45,108 nucleotides of DNA, taken from Phycisphaeraceae bacterium (GTDB lineage Bacteria; Planctomycetota; Phycisphaerae; Phycisphaerales; Phycisphaeraceae). This document shows, piece after piece, positions 1 to 9,510 of the stretch. Under the pieces are notes generated by a model. The model was not told where the DNA came from, did not search any database, and saw nothing but the letters and a program-made list of their open reading frames with translations. The stretch spans positions 65,561-110,668 of the forward strand of contig JADZCR010000007.1 of NCBI GenBank assembly GCA_020851465.1, written 5' to 3'. Position numbers and translations under genes: made by a program. The first letter of the stretch is position 1. Every line of letters begins with the position of its first letter.

Positions 1-1815
1 ATACTCGCAACCTTAGCTGGCAGTGTTTCCACGCTCAATGCGGGTGATCCGTTGTCGTTGACAGCCACCGGTGCGCAGGATCCGGACGGAGTGGTGTCGA
101 AGGTCGAGTTCTACCACGACACCAACAGCAACGGGCTTTTCGATGCAGGGTCGGATGAGCTGCTCGGAAGCGACAGTTCAGGATCGGATGGCTGGACGAT
201 CAACGTCAACACGGCCGGCCTGCCCGATGGGTCGAACACCTTTTTTGCCCGCAGTGTTGATGAGCACAACCTTGCAGGCGTTCCGCTGACTACGACTGTC
301 AACGTGAATGCCACGGGTGTTACGCCTGGATACATCCAGGATGCCGGCCCGGATGGATTGGTAGTCATCGAAGCGGAAGAGTTTGATGCGAACAGCAGCG
401 CGAGCGGCAGTTCGTGGAGCGCGATCTCCGATCCGTCTTATGCCGGCGGAGTCGCGATGCAGGCGACGCCGAACACGGGTTTTGGTGTTTACTCAAACGT
501 CGCGGCGACGAGTCCGCGACTGAGCTTCAATGTTTACTTCAACCGCACGGGCACGCATTACCTGTGGATTCGTGGCGCGGGGGCGAGCCTTCAGGATGAC
601 TCGGTTCATGCGGGGCTGGATGGCGTAGTGCAGCCGGCTCTGGACAACCTTAACGGGTTTAAGAGTCTGGGCTGGTATCACAAGAGCAACAGTACCGTCG
701 CGGTGGTGAATGTCGCCACCGTGGGGTTACACACGATCGATCTTTACATGCGTGAAGACGGCTTTGTGGCTGACAGGATTCTTCTGACCAGCAATTCGGC
801 ATACACCCCGACGGGTTCTGGTCCTGCGTCGAGTCCTCGTACCACGACGGGGGGCGGGAACCAGCCGCCATCGGTGGGAGACCTGAGCGTCAGCCCTGAC
901 CCTGCGACGGTGGGGACGACATTGACGCTGACGGCAACGGGCGTCACCGATCCGGACGGAACGGTGACGCGAGTGGATTTCTACCGTGATGACGGTGACG
1001 GGGTACTCAACACCTCAAGCGATGTTCTGGTCGGCTCGGATACCAACGGTGCCGATGGCTGGTCGGCGACAGCCTCGACCTCAGGTTTGTCGAGCGGTAG
1101 CTACCTGTACTTTGCCCGCGCTGAGGACAACGGATCAGCGTCGGGGAGCGTGTCCACCTCGCATACGCTGGAGCAGGAGTCCGGAGGCCCGCCGGCGTAC
1201 CAGGAGTCGGGCGGTCAGGTGACGATTGAAACCGAGATTTTCGATGGTGTCGTCTCCCGGAGCGGCGCGACGTGGGCGATGGTCTCGTCGGGGAGCTATT
1301 CGGGCGGCTTTGCGATGCAGGCGACGCCGAACACAGGGTTTGGTGTTTACTCAAACATCGCGGCGACGAGTCCGCAGCTCGACTACCGCGTGAACTTCAC
1401 CACGACGGGGGTGTATTACATCTGGGTTCGCGGTCGCGGTGCGACTCAAAGCGACGACTCGGTGCACTTGGGTCTGGACGGTGTGGTCGCCTCGACGAGC
1501 GACAACATAGCGGGATTCAACAACAGTCTGGGGTGGTCTCGTTCGACGATGGACAAGGCGGTGGCGACGATCCAGGTGACGACGCCTGGCCTGCATACGG
1601 TGAACCTGTACATGCGTGAGGACGGGTTCATCATGGACAAGCTGGTGCTGACGACGGACAGCGGGTTTACCCCGACGGGTTCTGGTCCTGCGTCGAGTCC
1701 TCGTACCACGACGGGGGGAAGTGAAGCCAGCGAGGTGATGACGGTCTCCGATCGGTTCTGGGCGGCATTGGCGGCACTCCGAGAACGTAAAAAGAAAGCT
1801 GTCTGGTGGGATTGA
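1..1815 (+). CDS. Secreted protein with two sugar-binding-like modules (5' truncated)
   Basis: The reading frame is open from base 1, so the N-terminus and any catalytic domain lie outside the window. The visible part alternates two module types. The first is an Ig-like domain (DPDG-V-x-V-x-FY start, acidic calcium-type loops, ending in FARSVD or FARAED), seen about twice. The second is a roughly 170-residue beta-sandwich, also twice, that starts at an IEAE/IETE motif, carries MQATPNTGFGVYSN and ends in LYMREDGF...PTGSGPASSPR. That second module resembles the C-terminal domain of GH115-type proteins and related carbohydrate-binding modules of planctomycetes and Verrucomicrobia. The C-terminus is short and basic with no PEP-CTERM motif. 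The protein is probably extracellular and bound to polysaccharide; the enzyme activity cannot be told from this fragment. Confidence 0.8.
   Translation: MLATLAGSVSTLNAGDPLSLTATGAQDPDGVVSKVEFYHDTNSNGLFDAGSDELLGSDSSGSDGWTINVNTAGLPDGSNTFFARSVDEHNLAGVPLTTTVNVNATGVTPGYIQDAGPDGLVVIEAEEFDANSSASGSSWSAISDPSYAGGVAMQATPNTGFGVYSNVAATSPRLSFNVYFNRTGTHYLWIRGAGASLQDDSVHAGLDGVVQPALDNLNGFKSLGWYHKSNSTVAVVNVATVGLHTIDLYMREDGFVADRILLTSNSAYTPTGSGPASSPRTTTGGGNQPPSVGDLSVSPDPATVGTTLTLTATGVTDPDGTVTRVDFYRDDGDGVLNTSSDVLVGSDTNGADGWSATASTSGLSSGSYLYFARAEDNGSASGSVSTSHTLEQESGGPPAYQESGGQVTIETEIFDGVVSRSGATWAMVSSGSYSGGFAMQATPNTGFGVYSNIAATSPQLDYRVNFTTTGVYYIWVRGRGATQSDDSVHLGLDGVVASTSDNIAGFNNSLGWSRSTMDKAVATIQVTTPGLHTVNLYMREDGFIMDKLVLTTDSGFTPTGSGPASSPRTTTGGSEASEVMTVSDRFWAALAALRERKKKAVWWD
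454..1718 (+). repeat. Internal DNA duplication inside the sugar-binding gene
   Basis: Bases 805-854 and 1669-1718 are identical over 50 bases, and 454-517 matches 1312-1375 with about three differences. The offsets are 864 and 858 bases, which is the period of one Ig-plus-binding-module unit. DNA identity this high inside diverged protein modules suggests recent duplication or gene conversion. Confidence 0.85.
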
Positions 1816-1858
1816 GTTACCTCCCTCAGGTAAGATTTTTGCCTACGGGAGTCCATTC

Positions 1859-2689
1859 ATGCCGCTTTCCTCTCAACAGATCAGTCAATTTCGTCAACAA
1901 GGCTATGTCATTGCGCCGGAGTTTTTCACGCCGCGTGAAGTCGAGGCGATGCAGGCGGAAGTCGCACGGTTTCAGCGTGAAGGCCTGTTACGAAATGTCG
2001 CCACAGATGGTGACGGCAAAACACCTTCAACCCGGCAGCGAAATCTCCAGCTCTGTCCGACGGTCAAGCACAGCACGTTTTTTCGTGCGTTGCCTTTTGA
2101 GGAAAAGGTAATTGATGCTGTCAGCGATTTGCTGGGTGACCCATTCATTCTTCATCTTGACCAGATATTTCTGAAACCCGGCGGTGACGGCATGGGGACC
2201 AACTGGCACCAGGACAACGCCTATTTCAAAATCGCCGACCCGCTCAAAGGTACCGCCATGTGGATCGCGGTACATGATGCAACAGTCGAAAATGGAACAA
2301 TCGGGGTCATACCCAGCGTGTTTCATGAAGAGTTGCCGCATGTCCGTGACCCGATGAGCGACCATCACATCCGTTGCTATCCCGATGAAACTCGCGCGAT
2401 ACCTTGTGAGATAAAAGCGGGTGGCGTGGTGTTTTTCTGTTACGGCACGCCGCATGCGACGGGAGCCAATCACACGCAAAAGGATCGTGCTGGCTTCGCG
2501 TATCACTTTCTTCGTGCCGATCAAGCACAACAGGAACTGCTTGCCGCTGATCGTGACTACCGACCCTATTTGACGGGGCCTCAAGCTAGCGGAGGCGTTC
2601 GAGAATACGGCGTGCGTGTCGCTGGAACATGGCAGAACGAGGTGGAACGTCTGCTGAGTCACGCGACTGCTGCTGCGAAGTCAAGCTAA
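1859..2689 (+). CDS. Phytanoyl-CoA dioxygenase (PhyH) family protein
   Basis: A 276-residue Fe(II)/2-oxoglutarate-dependent oxygenase of the PhyH family. The iron ligands are visible: His117 and Asp119 in NWHQDN, and a second His at about 199 in GTPHATGAN. Arg210 in KDRAGFAYH would bind 2-oxoglutarate. The N-terminus (QQISQFRQQGYVI) is the usual PhyH opening and the length is normal. Such enzymes hydroxylate small molecules; the substrate cannot be read from sequence. The gene lies 36 bases ahead of an epimerase on the same strand, so the two may be co-transcribed. Confidence 0.9.
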   Translation: MPLSSQQISQFRQQGYVIAPEFFTPREVEAMQAEVARFQREGLLRNVATDGDGKTPSTRQRNLQLCPTVKHSTFFRALPFEEKVIDAVSDLLGDPFILHLDQIFLKPGGDGMGTNWHQDNAYFKIADPLKGTAMWIAVHDATVENGTIGVIPSVFHEELPHVRDPMSDHHIRCYPDETRAIPCEIKAGGVVFFCYGTPHATGANHTQKDRAGFAYHFLRADQAQQELLAADRDYRPYLTGPQASGGVREYGVRVAGTWQNEVERLLSHATAAAKSS

Positions 2690-2725
2690 GCGGATTACGC
2701 CTATCTCTCGCACAGGAATGATCCC

Positions 2726-3736
2726 ATGCGCGTATGCGTCATCGGAGGCACCGGCAATATCTCCACTCCCTTCGTTCCGCTGCTTCTGGAGATGGGGCAC
2801 GAAGTGACGCTTTTTAATCGTGGACAGAGCAAGCCATCGTCCGCGTATGACGCGCACGCGGAACGTCGCCGAGGTGTGCGCGTGATGCAAGGCGATCTCA
2901 AAGATCGTGAAGCGTTTGAGCAACGGATGCAGGAAGAGCGATTTGACTATGCCATCGACATGATGTGTCACAACCGTGATGATGCGATCAGTTGCATCCG
3001 CGCCTTTCGCGGTATTAAGCACTTTGTTCAGTGTTCGACTGTGTGCACCTATGGCGTGGACTATGACTGGTTACCCGCGACGGAGGATCATCCGCTCAGG
3101 CCGATCACGGACTACGGCCGCAATAAAGTCGCAGCCGATCAGGTGTTTCTCGAAGCATTCCATCGTGACGGATTCCCCGTCACGATCATCAAACCTTCAA
3201 CGACCTATGGCCCCAAGTGGCCGATACTCCGCCAAGTCTGCTGGGACACGACTTGGATTGATCGCATCCGTAAAGGGAAACCGATCGTGGTGTGCGGCGA
3301 CGGCAAAGCACCGCACCAATTCCTCTACGTCGATGATGCTGCGCCGGCATTCTGCTTTGCATTAGGTCGCTCGCGATGTGTGGGCCGAGTTTACAACATG
3401 ATGCGGCCCGGTTTTATCACTTGGGAAAACTACACTCGTACGGTGATGAAAGCAGTCGGCCGGAAGGTCGATATTGTCGGCGTGCCGTTGGCAAATATCA
3501 TCGCTGCAAATGTTCCGTCAGCGGACATCTGTGCGACGATCTTCGCGCACAATGTCATTTATGACTCTTCTGCAATCTGCCGGGATGTGCCTGAGTTCCA
3601 TCCACGCATTTCGCTGGAAGAGGGACTGCGCCGCGTGATCGAGGCCAACGATCGCGAAGGCCGCATTGGTAACTCCGATGAACTGATGTGGGAGGACTCC
3701 CTGATCGCTGCACAGCGTCGGGTCGGTGCTGCGTGA
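2726..3736 (+). CDS. NAD-dependent epimerase/dehydratase (extended SDR)
   Basis: A 336-residue Rossmann-fold protein. The N-terminal nucleotide-binding motif GGTGNIS is at residues 7-13, the catalytic YxxxK pair is Tyr130/Lys134, and a Ser/Thr is at 104-105 in QCSTVCTYG. The motif and length fit the extended SDR group that acts on nucleotide sugars. The C-terminal half, with the PHQFLYVDD and YNMM motifs, resembles NAD-dependent epimerases common in planctomycetes. The substrate is unknown. It follows the PhyH gene closely. Confidence 0.88.
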   Translation: MRVCVIGGTGNISTPFVPLLLEMGHEVTLFNRGQSKPSSAYDAHAERRRGVRVMQGDLKDREAFEQRMQEERFDYAIDMMCHNRDDAISCIRAFRGIKHFVQCSTVCTYGVDYDWLPATEDHPLRPITDYGRNKVAADQVFLEAFHRDGFPVTIIKPSTTYGPKWPILRQVCWDTTWIDRIRKGKPIVVCGDGKAPHQFLYVDDAAPAFCFALGRSRCVGRVYNMMRPGFITWENYTRTVMKAVGRKVDIVGVPLANIIAANVPSADICATIFAHNVIYDSSAICRDVPEFHPRISLEEGLRRVIEANDREGRIGNSDELMWEDSLIAAQRRVGAA

Positions 3737-3906
3737 AGTCTCTGCACCGAAAATCACATTGGTGTTTGACGCGGTATTCCCATCCATCCAAACCTCGGCA
3801 TAAAAACCCGTGATTGACGACTCCGTGCGTGCGTTCCATCCTGATTTGTGCGTCGTCAACGCCTGAATGGCCGACGAAGACTCATTACATCGCGCTGAGG
3901 GTCGCC

Positions 3907-6039
3907 TTGAACATCCGTCCGTCATCACGCCCTGATCTTGGTCCGTTCACCGTCCGTTTTTGTCGGGCGGCACTGTTGATTTACTGGCCGGCACTGGCGG
4001 TTTCCACCCATTTCCCAAATCTGAACATTCAGCGGCCTGATATTGCCGGTTTTGGTTTCGACAAGTGGCTGCACTTTGCCGCGTTTGGATTACTGACGAC
4101 ACTGCTGATCGGCGCATGCCTTGCAAGTCGGATGCGGCGGTTTACGGTCAACCTCGCCGCCGGCGTGTTGGCGGCTCTCATCTATGCACCGCTCGATGAA
4201 TGGACACAGCGGTTTGTTGCTGGTCGGGAAGCCTCATGGTCCGATCTCCGTGGGAATGCGGTCGGCATTGCGATGGGAACCATCCTGGCTGTGATTTTCT
4301 TCCTGGCAAGCCGTCGGTTGATCGGTGAGCCGATGCCGCCGGCATCTAACGTCGAAGGTGACGCAGCTTTTCCAGCGCCACTTGAACCAACGTCATCGGC
4401 AAAGACAGTTCCGAGTGAATCAGACTCGGATCATTCCTTTGTCGGCGGGGCGATGGTCGTCAGTGTGCTTACCTTCATCTCGCGCATCACCGGTCTGATC
4501 CGTGATAGTTATCTTGCTGGTGCGTTTGGGCTGGGCGGAATAGCGGATGCCTATACCCTCGGTTTTCTTGCTCCCAATCTTTTTCGCCGGCTCTTTGGTG
4601 AAGGTGCTCTGACCGCAGCATTTATTCCGGCCTATACGGACTTGCTCAAGGTGAATCCGGAACTGTCGCGGCGGTTCGCATCACTCTGCCTCGCGCTGAC
4701 TGCGGTACTGCTAGGGCTGCTGACAATCATTGGCGAGGTGATTTTGTGGGGCTCTCTCCATGCTCGACCGTGGCCGGAAGAATCCGAGCTGGCGATCCGT
4801 CTCATCATGGTCACGTTGCCTTACATGCCGATGGTCTGTCTCGTCGCGGTCTTCGGCAGCATGCTGCAGGTTCACGGTCGGTTCGGTCCCAGTGCGGGTA
4901 TGCCGATCCTGCTTAACGTGGTGATGATTGTCGGTATGTGGGTGTCGCTGCGCCTGAAACCTGACCAGGGAACTCAGACGCTGCGATATGCAGCATTTGG
5001 TGTGTGCGTGAGCGTGGTGATAGCCGGCGTCGTACAGGTGTTCAGCCAGGGCGCGGTTCTATCTCGATATTTCAAGTTCACCACGATCTTTGCCGGTACG
5101 CACGAGGCTTTTCGGGGAATGTTGAAAGTGCTGCTGCCGATGTTGTTGGCGTTGTCGGTTTTTCAGATCAACACTGCGCTGGACAACGTAATCGCCTTTG
5201 CGCTCTCGCCACAGGATCGCGGGCCGGCGATGTTTCATTTCGGTTCGTTTACCGCCGATTACCCGATCAAACCCGGTGGCGTGCGGGCATTGGCCAACGC
5301 ATCCATGCTCTACCAGTTTCCGCTGGGTGTTTTTGGCCTGGCCATTGCAACCGCCATTTTTCCCGCACTGGCACACGCTGCTGCTGAAACAGGTGCGACC
5401 GGCGCAGAAAAGTTTTGTAAGACGTTGAGGCAGGGACTGCGTCTGACCGTATTCATCGGACTGCCCGCGAGCGTCGGACTGCTCATGGTCGGCCTGCCGA
5501 CCATTCGTGTGTTCTATGAACATCACAAGATCACGCTCGATGACTCGCTGCGTATCGCGGAAGTTCTGACAGGATTTGCACCGGCCATCTGGGCTTACTC
5601 CATGACACACGTTGTCACGCGCGCGTTCTACGCACTTAAAGACTCGCGGACCCCTCTAGTCGTAAGCGTGATTATTGTGATGCTTAATCTAGTGCTCAAT
5701 CTCATACTCGTCTGGCCGCTGGGTGCAGCGGGTCTGGCGTGGTCAACGTGCATCTGCGCGATCCTTCAGAACGCCGTCCTGCTCTGGCGGCTGGGTCGAA
5801 AGGTTGATCGCCCGATTGACACGAGTGTGCTGCGCGGCTGGACTCGATCAGCATTGCTTTCACTGGCGATGGCTGCGGCACTCTGGCCGATCATCTACCG
5901 GTGGGATCCAGCGAAGTTATCACGGAAAGAAACGATGTTTGAGCTGGGCGTCATGATCATCGTTGGTGCTGTCGTCTTCCTTGGCGGCGCATGGATCACT
6001 CGCGCGGAAGAAATACAGTGGCTGCGCCGGCGCGGATAG
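3907..6039 (+). CDS. murJ: VanZ-like domain fused to MurJ lipid II flippase
   Basis: I place the start at TTG 3907 because GAGG lies six bases upstream; the frame stays open back to TTG 3814. That gives 710 residues. Residues 20-137 form a VanZ-like domain with about four membrane segments and its signature: DKWLHFAAFG, then DEWTQ at 97-101, an Arg at 107 and SDLRGNAVG. A Pro/Ser/Glu-rich linker (about 140-176) follows. From 177 on it is a full MviN/MurJ flippase (RITGLIRDSYLAGAFG, FRRLFGEGALTAAFIPAY) of the MOP family. MurJ moves lipid II across the inner membrane for peptidoglycan synthesis. The fusion is unusual: VanZ and MurJ are normally separate proteins. Confidence 0.88.
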   Translation: MNIRPSSRPDLGPFTVRFCRAALLIYWPALAVSTHFPNLNIQRPDIAGFGFDKWLHFAAFGLLTTLLIGACLASRMRRFTVNLAAGVLAALIYAPLDEWTQRFVAGREASWSDLRGNAVGIAMGTILAVIFFLASRRLIGEPMPPASNVEGDAAFPAPLEPTSSAKTVPSESDSDHSFVGGAMVVSVLTFISRITGLIRDSYLAGAFGLGGIADAYTLGFLAPNLFRRLFGEGALTAAFIPAYTDLLKVNPELSRRFASLCLALTAVLLGLLTIIGEVILWGSLHARPWPEESELAIRLIMVTLPYMPMVCLVAVFGSMLQVHGRFGPSAGMPILLNVVMIVGMWVSLRLKPDQGTQTLRYAAFGVCVSVVIAGVVQVFSQGAVLSRYFKFTTIFAGTHEAFRGMLKVLLPMLLALSVFQINTALDNVIAFALSPQDRGPAMFHFGSFTADYPIKPGGVRALANASMLYQFPLGVFGLAIATAIFPALAHAAAETGATGAEKFCKTLRQGLRLTVFIGLPASVGLLMVGLPTIRVFYEHHKITLDDSLRIAEVLTGFAPAIWAYSMTHVVTRAFYALKDSRTPLVVSVIIVMLNLVLNLILVWPLGAAGLAWSTCICAILQNAVLLWRLGRKVDRPIDTSVLRGWTRSALLSLAMAAALWPIIYRWDPAKLSRKETMFELGVMIIVGAVVFLGGAWITRAEEIQWLRRRG

Positions 6040-6137
6040 ACGCATCCGGTCGGATAGACGTTATCACCATGTCATTGAGAAATTGCTGTCCGCATCTTTT
6101 CTCGCTCTGAGGCTGCGCATGAGTTACATTCACCTGC

Positions 6138-6608
6138 ATGAATGACACGGAATTCATGCGTGAAGCACTGGATATCTGCCGACAAGGCATTGAGTTTGGC
6201 CAGTCGCCGTTCGGTGCGTGCATAGTTGCTGATGACCAGGTCATTGCCCGGACACACAATCGCGTTTGGGCTACCACTGATCCAACCGCTCACGCGGAAG
6301 TCTGTTGCATCCGTGAGGCCTGCACCGCCCGTGGACGGGTCCATCTACCCGAATGCACGATTTATTCCACGACCGAACCATGTCCCATGTGTTTCAGCGC
6401 GATTCACTGGGCACGGATTCCTCGGATCGTTTATGCAGCCACGATTGATGATGCCAAGAGTTTCGGGTTCAACGAGCTTCCGATTTCGAATGTAAAACTC
6501 AAAGAGATCGGCGGTGCTAAGGTGGAAATTGTCGCTTCAATGTTGCGTCCTGAGGCACTTGAGCTCTATCGGCTTTGGCTTTTGCAACGAGATCGCCGAG
6601 CGTACTAA
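6138..6608 (+). CDS. Nucleoside/guanine deaminase-like protein
   Basis: A 156-residue zinc deaminase of the cytidine deaminase fold. The zinc site is complete: His52 and catalytic Glu54 in TDPTAHAEV, and Cys82/Cys85 in TEPCPMC. The TDPTAHAEV-x-x-IR signature and EPCPMC...AIHWARIPRIVYAA are closer to Bacillus-type guanine deaminase than to tRNA adenosine deaminase, but a related purine substrate is possible. No Shine-Dalgarno sequence precedes ATG 6138; a TACATT box ends seven bases before it. The gene stands alone, with a Nudix gene convergent to it. Confidence 0.85.
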   Translation: MNDTEFMREALDICRQGIEFGQSPFGACIVADDQVIARTHNRVWATTDPTAHAEVCCIREACTARGRVHLPECTIYSTTEPCPMCFSAIHWARIPRIVYAATIDDAKSFGFNELPISNVKLKEIGGAKVEIVASMLRPEALELYRLWLLQRDRRAY

Positions 6609-6688
6609 TCGCGTGCATATTTCCTTCATGCTTTTGCAGTCGTTCGCTATTGAGACTTGTTGGTGATACGGCTCAACACGGCACGTCG

Positions 6689-7144
6689 TTAGACGTGCAG
6701 TCCGCTGGTGACAAAGTCATCCACGATCTGTCCGAGGATGTTTGCCCACTTCACCCCGTGGCGTTCCGAAAGGTCGATACTCTTAAGGTACTGTCCTTCG
6801 TACAACGTCAGCTCATCCGCTACAGCGGCAATCTTTGCGTAGTAAATGTGCTTGATGTTTGGATAGGCGTCACCGCTGATCGTTGTGTAGTCGCGGAAGT
6901 GTGCGTAGGTGAGCAAGTCGTAACCGATTTCTTCTTTCACCTCGCGCACGAGTGCCTGTTCGTAGGTTTCGCCCGGCTCGACATGACCGCCGAAAAAATC
7001 CCAGTGATTGGGAAATGGAATCGACGGTTTATCATCACGGAGATAAATCAGCAGGCGGCCATTACGGTCAAAGAGCAGGGCCGCAGCAATGTGCTTAATT
7101 GGGAGATGGGGGTGCGGCTGGCTTGGTGCGGATGTGTTGACCAT
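6689..7144 (-). CDS. Nudix hydrolase
   Basis: A 151-residue protein with an intact Nudix box at residues 53-75 (GHVEPGETYEQ...REVKEEIGY), which binds the metal and cleaves nucleoside diphosphate derivatives. Ahead of it, HIAAALLFDRNGRLLIYLRD and HWDFFGG are typical of general Nudix proteins. The substrate is not predictable. It starts 59 bases after the polX stop on the same strand, so it may be the last gene of a polX unit. Confidence 0.9.
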   Translation of the reverse strand: MVNTSAPSQPHPHLPIKHIAAALLFDRNGRLLIYLRDDKPSIPFPNHWDFFGGHVEPGETYEQALVREVKEEIGYDLLTYAHFRDYTTISGDAYPNIKHIYYAKIAAVADELTLYEGQYLKSIDLSERHGVKWANILGQIVDDFVTSGLHV

Positions 7145-7203
7145 ATTTCAAGCGTAACCTCATCAGCGTCATTCTCTCGAATCTGGCCAATTCGTGGGGA
7201 CAG

Positions 7204-8967
7204 CTATTTTCGGGTTTTCGCCAGCCATTGGGTCAACTCCTCTTTCGACATGCAGTTCACTACTTGACCAGCTGTAGCCCCAGCGCGACGGGCAGTCAGC
7301 ACGCCGTAGGGCAGCTCATCAAGGTCGCCAGGTCCATGGGCATCAGTGTTGATCGACAGTTTGGCACCCGCTTCGAGTGCCAGTCTTGCGTGCGTGTCGC
7401 GCAGATCGAGGCGGTAGTGGTTTGCGTTGATCTCCAGTGCCACGCTGCGCTGCGCAGCAGCGGTAACCAGTTCCTTGATGTCGGGCTTAATTCCTTCACG
7501 TTTGTTGACCAGTCGTCCGGTGGGGTGGCCGAGGATGGTTACATAAGGATTGTTGATCGCCTTAATCAGGCGTCGGGTTGCCTTCATAGGCTCCTGTGTC
7601 AATCCTGCGTGTGGAGAGGCGACGACGATATCCAGCTCTTTAAGCAGGCTGTTTGGGTAGTCGAGCGTACCATCCACGAGGATATCCACTTCGCTGCCGG
7701 CAAGTACGCGAATTTTTCGCTTCAGTGCCGCAGCTACCTCGTGCACATCCTGGATGTGTTGCTCCAGCCGCTCTGTGCTCAGGCCATTGGCGATGTGCTG
7801 GCTCCGGGAATGATCTGTGACAGCGATCGTATGAAAACCGCGATCGATGGCTGCCTCCGCTAACTCACGGATCGACCACGAGCCGTCGCTGGCTGTCGTG
7901 TGAGCGTGCAATTCGGCCACGATGTCGCGCATCTCAATCAGTTTTGGCAGTGAACCATTGGCTGCCTGTGCGATTTCGCCTTGATCCTCGCGTAATTCAG
8001 GTGGTATCCACGACAGACCGAGATGTTGATAGACCTCTTCCTCAGTACGGCCGGCGATCAGTTTTTCTTTACTGCTGCGGGTGTCAAAGAGACCCCATTC
8101 GCTCAGCTTCATCTGCTGTTTGATCGCTCGCTCGCGGAGCGCGATGTTGTGGTCTTTGGAGCCGGTGAAATACATCAGGGCTGCCCCGAAAATATCCGGT
8201 GTGACGATGCGCAGATCCACCTGGACGCCATCACCGCTGTCACGTTTCGTGCGGATGGATGTCTTTGTATCCCCTTTGGCGAGCACCTCGGCTACGGGTT
8301 CCAGTTTGATGAATCTATCGCTGATGATTCGTGCGTTTTCAGTATCAGCAGCTACGAGCAGGTCGATATCGCCGATTGTCTCACGGCCACGCCGCAGACT
8401 GCCCGCATGGGAGGCAGTCTTGACCTCTTTCATTTGTTGGAACTGCTCGAGAAACCATCTCGCCAGCGGCAGGGCTTGGCCGATTCTGATTCGTGATTGT
8501 GTTGTCTGGGCAAACTCCAGGTTTTTTCGCAGGCTCTCTACCTTCTTGGGGCCCATCCCTTTGATCTCACACAGGGCAGCCTCATCGTTTTCCAGCTTCT
8601 GTTTCAACTCCTCCATACTCGTGATGCCGCACTCTTTCCAGAGAAGTGCGACGGTCTTCGGACCTAGTCCCTGGACACGCAGCAGTGGGGCGAGTGTCGG
8701 AGGAAATTGCGCGAGCAGATCGTCGTGATCTTTGATATTTCCTGTCTGGAGAAACTCAGCGATCCGCGTGGCCGATCCTTTGCCCACGCCTTCGATCTCC
8801 TGAAGTTTTTTCACATCAGGCCCGATGGACGCCACGTCCACGGGATACTGTTCAAGCGAACGAGCAACCTTCTCAAAGGCCTTCACCTTGAAAACATCCA
8901 CCCCCAGGATCTGCATGATGTCCGCCATTTCCTGGAAAAGGGCGGCAAGCTGGGCGTTGGTGGACAT
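7204..8967 (-). CDS. polX: DNA polymerase/3'-5' exonuclease PolX
   Basis: I chose ATG 8967 (MSTNAQLAALFQEMADIMQILG), the usual PolX N-terminus, over an upstream in-frame start at 9048; this gives 587 residues. Order of domains: an N-terminal 8-kDa-like helix-hairpin-helix region with repeats (IEGVGKGSA, VQGLGPKT, IKGMGPKKV), a family X polymerase palm with GSLRRGRETIGDIDLL (metal-binding Asp pair) and a third Asp in VQVDLR, then a C-terminal PHP domain. The PHP metal ligands are visible: ELHAHTTASDG, VTDHS, ASPHAG, LGHPTG and NTDAHGP. In Bacillus such proteins work in base excision repair, with the PHP domain giving 3'-5' exonuclease activity. Confidence 0.95.
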   Translation of the reverse strand: MSTNAQLAALFQEMADIMQILGVDVFKVKAFEKVARSLEQYPVDVASIGPDVKKLQEIEGVGKGSATRIAEFLQTGNIKDHDDLLAQFPPTLAPLLRVQGLGPKTVALLWKECGITSMEELKQKLENDEAALCEIKGMGPKKVESLRKNLEFAQTTQSRIRIGQALPLARWFLEQFQQMKEVKTASHAGSLRRGRETIGDIDLLVAADTENARIISDRFIKLEPVAEVLAKGDTKTSIRTKRDSGDGVQVDLRIVTPDIFGAALMYFTGSKDHNIALRERAIKQQMKLSEWGLFDTRSSKEKLIAGRTEEEVYQHLGLSWIPPELREDQGEIAQAANGSLPKLIEMRDIVAELHAHTTASDGSWSIRELAEAAIDRGFHTIAVTDHSRSQHIANGLSTERLEQHIQDVHEVAAALKRKIRVLAGSEVDILVDGTLDYPNSLLKELDIVVASPHAGLTQEPMKATRRLIKAINNPYVTILGHPTGRLVNKREGIKPDIKELVTAAAQRSVALEINANHYRLDLRDTHARLALEAGAKLSINTDAHGPGDLDELPYGVLTARRAGATAGQVVNCMSKEELTQWLAKTRK

Positions 8968-9245
8968 GATCAAAGCGTAGCGGAGAAAATCAGAAATGCC
9001 TACCAACGGACCTTTTTGCATGCGGATCTGGCTTTGACCAGATACCATCTCAGATCGCGATCATCAATTTTTCATTGCAGGATGTCTGTGAGGTATCGTT
9101 CGTGATAGGCTCGATATCATTTTCTCACAAACGACCTATAAGGAACTTCGCTATGGGCAGGCGTCGCTGCATATTCAACGCCGACGGCTTAGTATTAACA
9201 GACTGGATTTGCCGGGAAATACTCAACTCAAGAATGGAGGTCGCA

Positions 9246-9446
9246 ATGAATATTCGCAGAACGATGGGTATCCTGATCGCAGGATGCGCTTTGGCTGTCA
9301 GTCTCGTGGGCTGTGGAAGTCAGACGAAGGTTTACCCCGCGCCAACACCGGAGAATACAGGCGAGACGTCGGTTACTACGCAACAACGATCGAGTAATCC
9401 GTCGGCAAACACGGGATCGAGTGTGTGGAAGGAAACCAGACCGTAA
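9246..9446 (+). CDS. Small lipoprotein
   Basis: A 66-residue protein. ATG 9246 has GGAGG five bases upstream, which decides the start although the frame is open further 5'. A basic N-terminus (MNIRR) and a hydrophobic stretch lead to a lipobox LVGC with the lipidated Cys at residue 23. The remaining 43 residues are polar, rich in Pro, Thr, Ser and Asn, with no recognisable domain. It should be anchored to a membrane by its lipid. Function unknown. Confidence 0.7.
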   Translation: MNIRRTMGILIAGCALAVSLVGCGSQTKVYPAPTPENTGETSVTTQQRSSNPSANTGSSVWKETRP

Positions 9447-9510
9447 GGCACGGAGAGAAAGTAAACGCCGACAGGTTCGTGTCTATCGTCACCGCGATGG
9501 TGAATCGTCG

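Noticed and set aside
2027..2662. A 211-residue minus-strand open frame opposite the PhyH gene
   Set aside because: It lies fully within a well-supported gene, has no ribosome-binding site or recognisable domain, and is explained by codon bias.
6575..7267. A 230-residue plus-strand open frame over the Nudix gene
   Set aside because: The minus strand encodes an intact Nudix box; the plus frame is its shadow.
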